From the NCBI RefSeq assembly GCF_003710825.1, contig NZ_RHHQ01000008.1, positions 124,001-188,000 on the forward strand: a stretch of 64,000 nt of DNA. Direction: 5' to 3'. Every line of letters starts with the position of its first letter. The first letter of the stretch is position 1. Origin of the DNA: Brevibacillus fluminis (lineage in GTDB: Bacteria > Bacillota > Bacilli > Brevibacillales > Brevibacillaceae). Below, one piece after another: positions 1 to 8,234 of this stretch. A program made the translations under genes and the position numbers. The notes beneath the pieces are model-generated. The model did no database searches, was not told the origin of the DNA, and saw only the letters and a list, made by a program, of their open reading frames with translations.

Positions 1-1721
1 TCATTTCCTTCAAACAGCGTCAACAATACTTTCGTATCACTGATCTGATTGGCCGGAATCTCAAACAAATTTTTGTCTAGAACAATGATGTCTGCCTTTT
101 TACCAGGCTCGATCGATCCGACTTCCTGCTCCATGAAGTTGGCATACGCTCCGTTGTAAGTGTATCCCTTAATCATATCAACAACGCTGACGCGCTCTTG
201 CGGCCACAAGGTGCGAGTGACATCCGTTTCCCCAATCTCCATGCGAGTAACGCCAATCTGGATCGCCTGCATCGGGTTCCAATTCACTGTTACCGGATAA
301 TCGCTTGAAACCGTGAAAACTGCGCCAGCATCGAGGAAGCTTTTCAACGGATATTGATGATTAGCACGTTCTTCGCCCAAGAACTCTACACTTTGATCGA
401 AGTAGCCTTTTTCCTTCATGTCCCAGAATACTTGAGCATCTGCGACGACTCCGAGTTTGCCAAAACGTTTGACATCCTCAGGTGAAACCAATTGAAGATG
501 CGTGATGGCGTGGCGTGTATCGTCTGTAGCATTTTGTTTCTGCGCAAGCTCGAATGCATCCAGAACTGTCGTGGTCGCTTCGTCTCCGATCGAATGGACA
601 TGGACCTGGAATCCTTCTTTGTCTAGTGCAGCAATTGCTTTGTTCAAGACCGCTGGCTCCACTTCAGGAATTCCATTGAAATGATCCTTATGATGATAGG
701 ATTCTTTCAACCAGGCTGTTCCACCTTCTACGACACCGTCCATAAACAGTTTGACAGAATTGGTTTGGAACAGAGAGCCTGTATTTTTCGATCTTTCCTG
801 AACAAAAATCGGAAGTTGTTTATCAATATTCGCAGCATCTCCTCTAAACGATGCGCGGTATCGCATATGTAAATCATTCGCAGCCTCAAGCTCCTTGAAT
901 GCCTTATACACATTGCTGTTAGGGGAAATGATAGGAATGTGTACTTCTGTAATTCCCATCGAACTTGCCTTTTTCTCAAAGCCATGGATCGCTTCCTTGT
1001 ATTGCTCTACGGTGTAGTCGCTTGGAAGAATTTTTGTCACCAAATTTTTGGCTCCTTCACGCAAGGTGCCGTTCGGTTCTCCCGTATTTGCATCCCGTTC
1101 AATCAGACCATCTTTCGGGTCAACGGTATTTTTCGTAATCCCCGCCAACTCAAGCGCTTTCGAGTTCACCCAAATCGAATGACCGTCCTCGGAGGTCAGA
1201 ACCACTGGAATGTTTGGAGCGATTTTGTCCAGAAGATCTTTTGTTGGACCTGTTGCTGCAAATAACGGGTTTTGCCAGCCCATTCCCTGTACGAACTTGG
1301 TGTCTGGGTGCAATGTCAAAAAATCTTTCAATTCCTTCAGATACTCTTCAGGAGATTCCTTACCAAACAAGGATAATGCAAAGATTTCTTGAACGAAGTG
1401 GTCGGCATGGTTGTGGTTGTCCATCATTCCAGGCATAACCATTTTGCCATCCAGATCAATTACTTTGGTTTGGTTCCCTTTAAATTTCTTAACCCCATTG
1501 TTTGAACCAACATAAACGATTTCTCCGTTTTTGATAGCAATCGCTTCTGCCCATGGCTTGCCGTTGTTTACCGTGTAAACCTTGGCGTCCTCGATTACCA
1601 AGTCAGCGCCTTTGATACTTGAAGCAGTTGTTGGGCTGCTGGTAGCACTTACACCACTCACAAACAATGAGCTAAGCAAAAGGCTTGCAATCGATGTTGA
1701 AAGGGCCTTCACTACTTTCAT
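1..1721 (-). CDS. Secreted amidohydrolase (YtcJ-like, amidohydrolase_3), 3' end outside window
   Basis: Metal-dependent hydrolase of the amidohydrolase superfamily, likely acting on C-N bonds of an unknown amide or imide substrate outside the membrane. The reading frame is open from the ATG at 1721 to the window edge, so the C-terminus is missing. The first 26 or so residues form a signal peptide (MKVVKALSTS..., hydrophobic core, SVSA-like cleavage region). An N-terminal beta-sandwich follows, then the metal-binding HxH motif in PGMMDNHNHADH, a later HVHSIGDEAT motif and an SSDYPV motif carrying the expected metal Asp; all are typical of YtcJ-type proteins. A GGTGAAAG ribosome site lies just upstream of the ATG. 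It is separated from the tRNA gene upstream by a terminator. Family call is firm; substrate unknown. Confidence 0.85.
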   Translation of the reverse strand, partial: MKVVKALSTSIASLLLSSLFVSGVSATSSPTTASSIKGADLVIEDAKVYTVNNGKPWAEAIAIKNGEIVYVGSNNGVKKFKGNQTKVIDLDGKMVMPGMMDNHNHADHFVQEIFALSLFGKESPEEYLKELKDFLTLHPDTKFVQGMGWQNPLFAATGPTKDLLDKIAPNIPVVLTSEDGHSIWVNSKALELAGITKNTVDPKDGLIERDANTGEPNGTLREGAKNLVTKILPSDYTVEQYKEAIHGFEKKASSMGITEVHIPIISPNSNVYKAFKELEAANDLHMRYRASFRGDAANIDKQLPIFVQERSKNTGSLFQTNSVKLFMDGVVEGGTAWLKESYHHKDHFNGIPEVEPAVLNKAIAALDKEGFQVHVHSIGDEATTTVLDAFELAQKQNATDDTRHAITHLQLVSPEDVKRFGKLGVVADAQVFWDMKEKGYFDQSVEFLGEERANHQYPLKSFLDAGAVFTVSSDYPVTVNWNPMQAIQIGVTRMEIGETDVTRTLWPQERVSVVDMIKGYTYNGAYANFMEQEVGSIEPGKKADIIVLDKNLFEIPANQISDTKVLLTLFEGN

Positions 1722-1885
1722 TCTTTCACCTTCCTATATTATTTTCTAATAATTAACACTATTTACTATTTTATGATTTCGAATTCAAATTAGTCAATCT
1801 TTATATGTATACCAGCGAGCGAGGGTTAAAATAGCAAATCCCTTGCAAAGATAGTGAAGGAGCGGCTTGGGAATAGTACAACAAG

Positions 1886-1911
1886 AAAACCCCTGATTTC
1901 TCAAGGGTTTT
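1886..1911 (-). terminator. Rho-independent terminator downstream of tRNA-Ala
   Basis: On the minus strand AAAACCC(T)TGA, a short loop, then TCA(G)GGGTTTT forms a hairpin ending in a T run. It lies 14 bp beyond the tRNA 3' end and would end its transcript. Confidence 0.75.
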
Positions 1912-1924
1912 ACGTTCATTATTA

Positions 1925-2000
1925 TGGTGGACCCTATCGGGATCGAACCGACGACCTCTACACTGCCAGTGTAGCGCTCTCCCAGCTGAGCTAAGGGCCC
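1925..2000 (-). tRNA. tRNA-Ala(GGC)
   Basis: Reads GGGCCCTTAGC... to ...GGGTCCACCA on the minus strand, 76 nt. The acceptor stem pairs GGGCCC with GGGTCC (one G-U). The D-arm is AGCTCAGCTGGGAGAGC, the anticodon stem CTACA/TGTAG holds the seven-base loop CTGGCAG (anticodon GGC, reading GCC alanine codons), and the T-arm contains GGTTCGATCC. The CCA end is encoded. It is a lone tRNA, not part of an array. Confidence 0.97.
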
Positions 2001-2100
2001 ATTATGTACGCAAACTTTTCATTGATTTAACTTACATTGAAAATATAACATACCCCACCTTTAAAAAGCAATACCAAAATTACATGATGACCCCCTCTCC

Positions 2101-2280
2101 CCCCTTTTCTTTACATTCACTCTTCTCTTACCCTCTACTATTTGGTAATATCTAATGAAAAATCCTAATCATCACCAAATTCACGCATCATCTCTCAAAC
2201 CTATTACACCACGACCACTCTCGATCATCACATTCAACCCAAACTCCCTACCTACGATTCACCCAAAAAACAATCCATTT
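2101..2280 (+). other. G-poor, C-rich tract upstream of the decayed DUF5050 gene
   Basis: This 180-base stretch contains only 7 G on the plus strand while C, A and T are abundant. No convincing gene is visible. The frame beginning at 2155 has no ribosome site and is His/Pro/Ser/Thr-rich without homology that I recognise. If transcribed rightward, the RNA would be nearly unstructured, C-rich and G-poor, resembling a Rho-loading (rut) region. The remainder of 2001-2296 shows no other feature. Confidence 0.6.
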
Positions 2281-2296
2281 CAAAAAAAGAAAGCGA

Positions 2297-3269
2297 GTGA
2301 AACCTGTGCCATTCCGCAAACACCGATCCCAGCATTTCATTTTCTTATGCCTGCTGCTCCTCTTCACCACATTCTACACACAACCAGCCTCAGCAAAATC
2401 ATCCGATGCAGATTGGGTACTATTGGATTCGGAATAAGCAGAACAATTCCCTCATTATGTACAAAGACAATCCCGACTCCACTAGTCAGAAGCCAGTGAA
2501 AATCACCTCTCCCACTTACAAAGTTGGCTCACTCGCAGAGACAAAAAACTACGTATATTACATCCAAGAGTACAATGATCGCATGATGGGTAGTTTGCCA
2601 AAAGGATATATCTACCGGATCGACAAAAAAACCAGGAAGGCTTAACGCATGTCTAGCAGATATGTATATGCGATCGCGGCTGCAGATGAGAAACTCTATT
2701 TCTCCGATCAAGGAACGCTTTACTATATGAACACAGATGGAAGCAGCAAGGAGAAACTAATAGACGCGTACGTTGCCGATATAAAAATTTCCAATGGCTG
2801 GCTTTATTACAGTGATTACAATAATAGCAGCATTAACAGAGTCAGTCTGGATGGCACAGATAACCAGCGGCTAACCTCTGTAGATGAAAAGGTATACGCG
2901 AATCGAGGGACGTTTACTGTTTTTGGCGACTGGATTGAATATCGTTCAGATTCGGATGACCCAAAGAACTTTGGACATTTCATCATAAACGCCAACGCCC
3001 CCGAACACACCCGTATCAAGCTAGAAAACTCCACTCAGATCTTAGACGTCACCGACGACGGCATCTACATCCAAAGAAACAACATCCTCTACAAAAAAGA
3101 CATCAAAACCGGCGACGAAACGCCTCTCTCGGAGCTCGGCATTGACATCGACCTCACCAAAATCGATGGTTATGTCCGCTCCTACCATTTCGCCGACGGC
3201 TATCTCCTGTACATCTCCAAAGACAACAACCTCAAAAAACTCACCTTCGCGAAACCGACGAAGCCGTGA
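2297..3269 (+). pseudogene. Decayed secreted DUF5050 / YWTD-like beta-propeller protein
   Basis: Three segments together make one recognisable protein. From GTG 2297 a signal peptide can be read (basic start, LCLLLLFTTFYT core, PASA cleavage site), running into a stop at about 2435-2437. The continuation (IRNKQNNSLIMYKDN...) lies one frame over, consistent with a single-base insertion near 2411-2420. That frame reaches TAA at 2643-2645 and then continues, in the same frame, through repeats such as KLYFSDQGTLYYMNTDGSS and WLYYSDYNNSSINRVSLDG. These are tandem DUF5050 blades. The in-frame TAA could be a C-to-T change of a CAA codon. Two lesions make a pseudogene more likely than a single sequencing error, but errors cannot be excluded. 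Function of the intact family is unknown beyond being extracellular or lipoprotein-like. Confidence 0.75.
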
Positions 3270-3283
3270 ATAATGTCCCAGAC

Positions 3284-3316
3284 GAGAGCAGGTCTAGAAG
3301 ACTTGCTCTCTTTCTT
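3284..3316 (+). terminator. Terminator after the DUF5050 pseudogene
   Basis: GAGAGCAGGTC, loop TAGAA, GACTTGCTCTC (one G-U pair) followed by TTTCTT. It sits between the convergent pseudogene and dctR. Confidence 0.8.
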
Positions 3317-3325
3317 ATCCCCATC

Positions 3326-4030
3326 TCAAACAATCACATACCGATTCGTCGGCCGACCCACTCCACCATACTCCACATCGCGCTTCACCCGTCCGCTCTT
3401 CTCCAAAAACTCCAAATAGCGCCGAGCTGTCACCCGTGCGATCCCGATGCGTTCGGCGACTTCCTCCGCGGACAACGCGGCTTTCTCCGTCGATAATTGC
3501 TGGACGATCTGCTCCATGGTTTTATCCAGCAGTCCTTTCGGCAATTCCTTGCTGTCGAGCGCAACCTCCCGCTGTGGCACTCCTGCTTTACGAAACAGCA
3601 GCTGGTCCAAATCCGCTTGCGACACGCTCCCGTCCTGCTCCATCTGCTTCCGATAGCTCCGGTACGCTTCCAGCGCCTGCTTGAGCCGCTCGAATTTGAA
3701 TGGCTTGATGAGGTAATCCATCGCTCCGTTTCGCACCATGCTCTGGATGGTTTCTTTGTCTTTTGCCGCCGTGATGACGATGACATCCGTCTCTTCGCCT
3801 TCTGCGCGCAGCTGCTGCAAAGTTTGGACGCCATCTTGGATTGGCATGAACACGTCCATGATAACGAGGTCGGGTCTCAGCTCGCGCACCATGCGGATGC
3901 CTTCCGCGCCATTTCCAGCGATGCCGACTACCTCGAACGTTTGCACCTGTTCGACGAACTGGCGATTTACTTCCTGTACCATGGGGTCATCTTCAATAAT
4001 AAGCACGCGTATGGGGTGCAGGTTGTTCAC
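3326..4030 (-). CDS. dctR: Response regulator DctR (CitB/DcuR family)
   Basis: Cytoplasmic response regulator of the C4-dicarboxylate system; when phosphorylated it should activate the symporter gene. 234 residues. The N-terminal receiver has acidic pocket residues in IEDD, the phospho-acceptor Asp59 in VIMDVFMP and the conserved Lys in LIKPF. The C-terminal part (about 180-234) contains a winged-helix-like HTH with ARVTARRYLEFLEKSGRV, typical of CitT/DctR/MalR proteins. The GTG start overlaps the end of dctS by 4 bp (GTGA), so the two are translationally coupled. The order dctR-dctS divergent from dctB-dctP matches the B. subtilis dct locus, which supports the symbol; the related MalR/CitT subfamilies are the alternatives. 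Confidence 0.88.
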   Translation of the reverse strand: MNNLHPIRVLIIEDDPMVQEVNRQFVEQVQTFEVVGIAGNGAEGIRMVRELRPDLVIMDVFMPIQDGVQTLQQLRAEGEETDVIVITAAKDKETIQSMVRNGAMDYLIKPFKFERLKQALEAYRSYRKQMEQDGSVSQADLDQLLFRKAGVPQREVALDSKELPKGLLDKTMEQIVQQLSTEKAALSAEEVAERIGIARVTARRYLEFLEKSGRVKRDVEYGGVGRPTNRYVIV

Positions 4031-5628
4031 TGCGCGTCCTCCTTTTTCATCGGGAAGGTCAGCAAAAAGCTGCTGCCTGCCCCGGGCTGTGATTCGATCG
4101 TGAGTGTTCCGCCGCCTTTTTCGACAAGCTGGCTGATCATGAACAGTCCGATCCCTTGATGCTCTTGCTGTTTGGTGGAATATCCGCGCTCCAGCACGCG
4201 ATGACGCGTCTCTTCATCCATGCCGATCCCGTTGTCCTCGACAAGGATCGAGCAGATTTCGTCATCCTGCTCGATGCTCACATACACTTCCTTGTCGCCT
4301 TTATCCGTCTTCTCGAGGGCGTCGAAGGCGTTTTCGATCAGGTTGCCGATGATGAGCACGATGTCATGGTTGTCCAAAAAATACGGCAAACGCTCCAACC
4401 GGCTTCTGCGATCGATGGTGACATGGATGCCCAGCTCCTTGCCGCGACTCACTTTGCCAAGCAGTAGTCCGGATACGTTCGGGTCGGCGATTTGGCTGGT
4501 CAAAAATCCGGTGATTTCCGCCTGCTGCTCGCTGATTTCAAACAAATACGTGAGCGCCCGGTCCAGCTGGCCGAGCTGCAGAAGCCCGGCGATGGTATGC
4601 AGCTTGTTCATGTGTTCGTGGTTTTGCACGCGCAGAGCGTCGACGAACGCCTTGACGCCCGTCAGCTCTTCGGCGATCTGGGCGACTTCCGTCCGGTCTT
4701 GGAAAATCGCGAGGGCGCCTACGGTTTTGCCCTCGACTTTGATGAGGAAGCGGTTCGACCAGAGCAAGGCATTGCCAACGCGCAGCTCGTAATTCAAGAA
4801 CGGGCGCGCTTTTTCGAGCACTTCCGGCAGCCTCGTCTCGGGGATGACCTCACGGATTGGGCGGCCCAGCACTTCTTCTTCCAGCGGGATGGCGAATATT
4901 TCCTTCGCTTTGTCGTTAAAAATCGTGATCCGCTCCTGGATATCGATGGCGATGACGCCCTCGTGCATAGCGTGAAAGGTTGCGGTCCGCTCGACCAAAA
5001 TGCGGGCGATCTCGTCTGGCTCAAGGTTGAGCATCTGCTTTTTGATATGGCGCGCCAGCTGGTACGAACCGACGATGCCTGCCACTAACGAAAGCAAAAA
5101 CGTGACGAGCATGCTTTCCTTTTGTGCGACGATCATCTGGGGAATACTGGGCAAAAGACGTCCTACCATGACGACGCCGACCTGCTGATGCTCGCTGTTC
5201 ATTACGGGGACATAAGCGCGTAGCGCGGTTCCGAGCTCTCCTCGCACTTTTTGCTGGTAGTTGTGTTCCGCAAAGGCAGGCTCAGCGTCCTTGCCTGTAT
5301 ACGGTTGTCCGATCCGGCTCTCCAACGGGTCCGAGTAACGGATGCGATTCATATCCATGACGACGATATAGGTGACGTCGTTGATGACGCGGATTTTTCG
5401 CGCGACGGGGGCGATGTCCGCCCACCCGTTCGGCTGTGTCAGCTTCTCGCTGATCAGGGGGATTTCGGCGACAGTTCGCGCGGTTGTGGCGAGCCGTTGG
5501 CCGATCTGGGCTTCCTGCAAGCGAATCATGCTGCCGAGCTGGATGATGCCGCCGATCACCAGAGAAAAAAGCACGATTCCGATGGAGAGCAGCATGATTT
5601 TCCATTTGATCTTCATGACGTGTGCCAC
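4027..5628 (-). CDS. dctS: Sensor histidine kinase DctS (CitA/DcuS family)
   Basis: Membrane sensor kinase for C4-dicarboxylates, 533 residues. One transmembrane helix near residues 10-30 and a second near 175-195 flank an extracytoplasmic PDC/Cache-type domain (IPLISEKLTQ..., RYSDPLESRIGQPYTG). A cytoplasmic PAS domain follows (AMHEGVIAIDIQERITIFN), then the short SpoB-like dimerisation helix with NHEHMNKLHTIAGLLQLGQ (phospho-His) and an HATPase domain with NLIENAFDAL, VEDNGIGMD and QHEGIGLF-type motifs (here QEHQGIGLF). Probable start is GTG 5628 behind GGAGGGG with a rather long spacing; an ATG lies 12 bp inside. In B. subtilis DctS works with the binding protein DctB, encoded here just across the divergent intergenic region. 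Confidence 0.88.
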   Translation of the reverse strand: MAHVMKIKWKIMLLSIGIVLFSLVIGGIIQLGSMIRLQEAQIGQRLATTARTVAEIPLISEKLTQPNGWADIAPVARKIRVINDVTYIVVMDMNRIRYSDPLESRIGQPYTGKDAEPAFAEHNYQQKVRGELGTALRAYVPVMNSEHQQVGVVMVGRLLPSIPQMIVAQKESMLVTFLLSLVAGIVGSYQLARHIKKQMLNLEPDEIARILVERTATFHAMHEGVIAIDIQERITIFNDKAKEIFAIPLEEEVLGRPIREVIPETRLPEVLEKARPFLNYELRVGNALLWSNRFLIKVEGKTVGALAIFQDRTEVAQIAEELTGVKAFVDALRVQNHEHMNKLHTIAGLLQLGQLDRALTYLFEISEQQAEITGFLTSQIADPNVSGLLLGKVSRGKELGIHVTIDRRSRLERLPYFLDNHDIVLIIGNLIENAFDALEKTDKGDKEVYVSIEQDDEICSILVEDNGIGMDEETRHRVLERGYSTKQQEHQGIGLFMISQLVEKGGGTLTIESQPGAGSSFLLTFPMKKEDAQ

Positions 5629-5726
5629 AAGCTGCTCTTCCCCTCCGCTGAAATGTCCTGCTAGTATATATTGTATTGTAGAAACAGATGGACGAACAAA
5701 TCAACTATTTCGGAGTGTGGAACCCC

Positions 5727-6791
5727 ATGCGTTCTCGATTGGGCATTATGATATTCATCGTCATCGGCCTATTCACGGCGCTCGTCATCGGTTTTCAAAA
5801 CGACCTTCTGTTTACCCAGCTCGGATACGATGCGGAACAGGAGGGACTAAAAGACCGGATCGTGATCCGCTTTAGCCATGTCGTCGCGGAAAATACGCCG
5901 AAAGGGCTAGCGGCTGAGCATTTTTCCAAGCTCGTGTCGCAAAAAACGCACGGTCGGGTCGAGGTACAGGTGTTTCCGAACGGCATCCTGTATTCCGATA
6001 CAACAGAGCTGAAAGCGCTGCAGGATGGCGACATCCAGATGATCGCTCCGGCTGTGTCTAACCTGTCGGAGGTCGACCCAGCTTGGTCCGCGCTCGATCT
6101 ACCTTACTTGTTTCACGATCATGCCGAGGTGAATCAGGCACTATCTGGTAAAATCGGCTCACTCTTGTTTGACACGCTGAGCACGCACGACATGAAAGGT
6201 CTCTCGTTTTGGACGAGCGGCTTCAAGCAAATGACGGACAACCGCAATCCCCTTTTATCTGTGGCGGATTTCGCCGATCAGCGCTTCCGCATCATCCCGA
6301 GCACGGTATTGGCGGCACAAATGCGGTCGTTGGGTGCCACGCCAGTGCCGCTGGGCTTCAATGAAGTGTATCGGGAGCTGGCGGCCGGGCGAATCACCGG
6401 CGAGGAGAACACGATTTCCAACATCTATTCCAAGCGGCTGTATCAGGTGCAGCGCTATATGACGCTGAGCAACCATGGTTATTTGGGCTATGCGGTCATT
6501 ATGAGCAAGCCGTTTTGGAACAGCCTGCCCGCGGATGTGCAGGCGAGTATTCAGGAGGCGATGCAGGAGACGACCGCATGGAGTAACCAGCACACCGCCG
6601 AACTGGACAAAAAAGATCTCGCGCTTATCCAAGAGAGCCAATCCATGGCAATCCATGTGCAGACACCGGCGGAACGCGCCGCTTGGGAGGCGCATTTGCG
6701 GCCGCTTTATCAGCAGTTTGCCCCTGACATCGGCGATGCCCTGATGCAGGAAATCGAGCGACTCCATCAACAGCGTCCGCGACCAAAATGA
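5727..6791 (+). CDS. dctB: Extracellular C4-dicarboxylate-binding protein DctB (TRAP-type SBP)
   Basis: Membrane-anchored solute-binding protein of the DctP/TRAP family. No TRAP membrane subunits are encoded nearby; in B. subtilis the equivalent protein is a co-sensor presenting ligand to DctS rather than a transporter part. 354 residues from ATG 5727, with an N-terminal hydrophobic anchor ([19 protein letters not shown]). Family signatures include [25 protein letters not shown], the [11 protein letters not shown] region and [14 protein letters not shown]. The start is preceded by GGAG with 11-bp spacing; an in-frame ATG at 5688 lacks a comparable site. The last codons overlap the tandem repeat upstream of dctP. 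Confidence 0.88.
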   Translation: MRSRLGIMIFIVIGLFTALVIGFQNDLLFTQLGYDAEQEGLKDRIVIRFSHVVAENTPKGLAAEHFSKLVSQKTHGRVEVQVFPNGILYSDTTELKALQDGDIQMIAPAVSNLSEVDPAWSALDLPYLFHDHAEVNQALSGKIGSLLFDTLSTHDMKGLSFWTSGFKQMTDNRNPLLSVADFADQRFRIIPSTVLAAQMRSLGATPVPLGFNEVYRELAAGRITGEENTISNIYSKRLYQVQRYMTLSNHGYLGYAVIMSKPFWNSLPADVQASIQEAMQETTAWSNQHTAELDKKDLALIQESQSMAIHVQTPAERAAWEAHLRPLYQQFAPDIGDALMQEIERLHQQRPRPK

Positions 6792-6816
6792 CCAAAACGA
6801 TCAATATGACCGAATT
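6781..6816 (+). repeat. Four tandem 9-bp near-repeats upstream of dctP, candidate DctR sites
   Basis: Reads GACCAAAAT, GACCAAAAC, GATCAATAT, GACCGAATT in direct succession across the dctB stop codon. The block ends next to the poor -35 region of the putative dctP promoter, where an activating response regulator would be expected to bind. The repeat is seen directly; the DctR assignment is inference. Confidence 0.5.
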
Positions 6817-6845
6817 ATTTTAAAAGATTCTGAAAGTAGTACAAT
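6817..6845 (+). promoter_or_regulatory. Putative activator-dependent dctP promoter
   Basis: TACAAT at 6840-6845 resembles a -10 box, and the region 17 bp upstream (TTTTAA) is a poor -35, as expected for an activated promoter. It would start transcription near 6852, downstream of the ATG at 6844, supporting the GTG at 6901 as the dctP start. Confidence 0.4.
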
Positions 6846-6855
6846 GAGTCCATCG

Positions 6856-6869
6856 ATAAAGCGCTTCCA
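6856..6869 (+). promoter_or_regulatory. cre-like site in the dctP leader
   Basis: ATAAAGCGCTTCCA matches 12 of 14 positions of the CcpA operator TGWAARCGYTWNCW; the first two bases deviate. It lies between the putative dctP transcription start and the GTG, a position suited to catabolite repression. Confidence 0.4.
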
Positions 6870-6900
6870 AATGAAAGCATACTCAAAGGATGTGACTCTA

Positions 6901-8169
6901 GTGCGAATCAATTTCAAGAATCTGACCGTGCAAGTCGTCATTGCCATTATTCTTGGTGTCCTCGTCGGTCAATTTTTTCCCAAGTTCGGTACCGAGTTGA
7001 AAGTTCTGGCTGACATTTTCGTCAAGCTAATCAAAATGATCATCCCGCCGATCGTGTTCTTCACCGTCGTGAACGGAATCGCCGGTATGGGCGACATGAA
7101 AAAGGTCGGCCGCATCGGCGGAAAAACCGTCCTCTACTTTGAAATCGTTTCCACGGTGGCGCTGGCCATCGGGATCATGGTCGTCAACCTGTTGAAACCG
7201 GGTGCCGGAATCGATATGAGCAAAGCGGGGCACGGCGATGTTTCGCAATATACAAAGGCGGCGGCAGAAAGCAGCCACGGCATCATTGATTTCGTGATGG
7301 GTCTGATCCCTGACAACATCGTCAGTGCAATGGCAAAAGGCGATCTACTCCCAATCCTGTTGTTCGCGGTATTGTTCGGTCTCTCACTGGCAGCGATGGG
7401 ACAAAATGCAAAGCCCGTACTCCAGCTGTTTGACAAATTGACGCTCGGTTTCTTCGGCGTCGTCAACATGATCATGAAAGTATCGCCGCTCGCAGCATTT
7501 GGTGCAATGTCTTACACCATCGGCAAATTCGGGGTCGGCTCGCTGTTTTCACTCGGCAAGCTGATGGGTTCGGTCTACCTGACCATGATTTTGTTCATCG
7601 TCATCGTCTTGGGTACGATTGCCAAAATGTTCAACTTCAACATCTTTTCGTTCATTAAATACATTCGCGAGGAAATTCTCCTCGTGCTCGGCACCTCTTC
7701 CTCCGAGTCGGCTCTGCCGCGGATGATGGAACGCTTGGAAAAGTACGGATGCTCCAAATCCGTTGTCGGTCTAGTGATTCCGACAGGCTACTCATTTAAC
7801 CTCGACGGAACCTCGATCTATCTGTCGATGGCGGCGATTTTTATCGCTCAGGCATATGGCATCGACCTGACGCTTGGACAAGAGATTACGCTGCTTGGCA
7901 TCCTAATGCTGACCTCCAAAGGCGCGGCTGGTGTGACCGGCTCCGGCTTCATCACGCTCGCGGCGACGCTGGCTGCATTCCCGATGGTTCCGGTCGAAGG
8001 CATTGCGCTCTTGCTCGGTGTAGACCGTTTCATGTCGGAAGCCCGCGCGATAACCAACCTGATCGGAAACGGCGTGGCGACTGTGGTTATCTCCAAAATG
8101 GAAAACGAATTTACCCCTGTCGCACCGGTTGCTGCGGAAGGTTCCAGCAACCCAAGCAAGTCTGCCTAA
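6901..8169 (+). CDS. dctP: C4-dicarboxylate:cation symporter DctP (DAACS family)
   Basis: Inner-membrane importer for succinate, fumarate or malate, 422 residues from GTG 6901 (AAAGGA 10 bp upstream). An ATG at 6844 would add 19 residues but has no ribosome site and overlaps the putative promoter. Eight membrane segments plus two re-entrant loops are expected. Visible signatures are [21 protein letters not shown], the serine-rich hairpin [30 protein letters not shown] with the NLDGT substrate/cation motif, and the second hairpin [17 protein letters not shown]. It is downstream of dctB and convergent with the permease gene, with a strong terminator between. Glutamate transporters of the same fold are the alternative, but the dct context decides. 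Confidence 0.9.
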   Translation: MRINFKNLTVQVVIAIILGVLVGQFFPKFGTELKVLADIFVKLIKMIIPPIVFFTVVNGIAGMGDMKKVGRIGGKTVLYFEIVSTVALAIGIMVVNLLKPGAGIDMSKAGHGDVSQYTKAAAESSHGIIDFVMGLIPDNIVSAMAKGDLLPILLFAVLFGLSLAAMGQNAKPVLQLFDKLTLGFFGVVNMIMKVSPLAAFGAMSYTIGKFGVGSLFSLGKLMGSVYLTMILFIVIVLGTIAKMFNFNIFSFIKYIREEILLVLGTSSSESALPRMMERLEKYGCSKSVVGLVIPTGYSFNLDGTSIYLSMAAIFIAQAYGIDLTLGQEITLLGILMLTSKGAAGVTGSGFITLAATLAAFPMVPVEGIALLLGVDRFMSEARAITNLIGNGVATVVISKMENEFTPVAPVAAEGSSNPSKSA

Positions 8170-8190
8170 GGGATACAGCAAATAGAGAAA

Positions 8191-8225
8191 AGAGACGTCA
8201 GTCACGATGCTGACGTCTCTTTTTA
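8191..8225 (+). terminator. Terminator of dctP
   Basis: Perfect 11-bp stem AGAGACGTCAG / CTGACGTCTCT with an 8-base loop, followed by TTTT. Confidence 0.9.
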
Positions 8226-8234
8226 TTACCGTGC

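Noticed and set aside
2155..2499. Open frame of 114 codons rich in His, Pro, Ser and Thr
   Set aside because: No ribosome site, composition dictated by the G-poor tract, and it overlaps the signal-peptide frame of the DUF5050 gene, which is the better explanation.
6844..6900. ATG 6844 as the start of dctP
   Set aside because: It overlaps the putative -10 box, has no ribosome site, and the added 19 residues do not resemble the family N-terminus.
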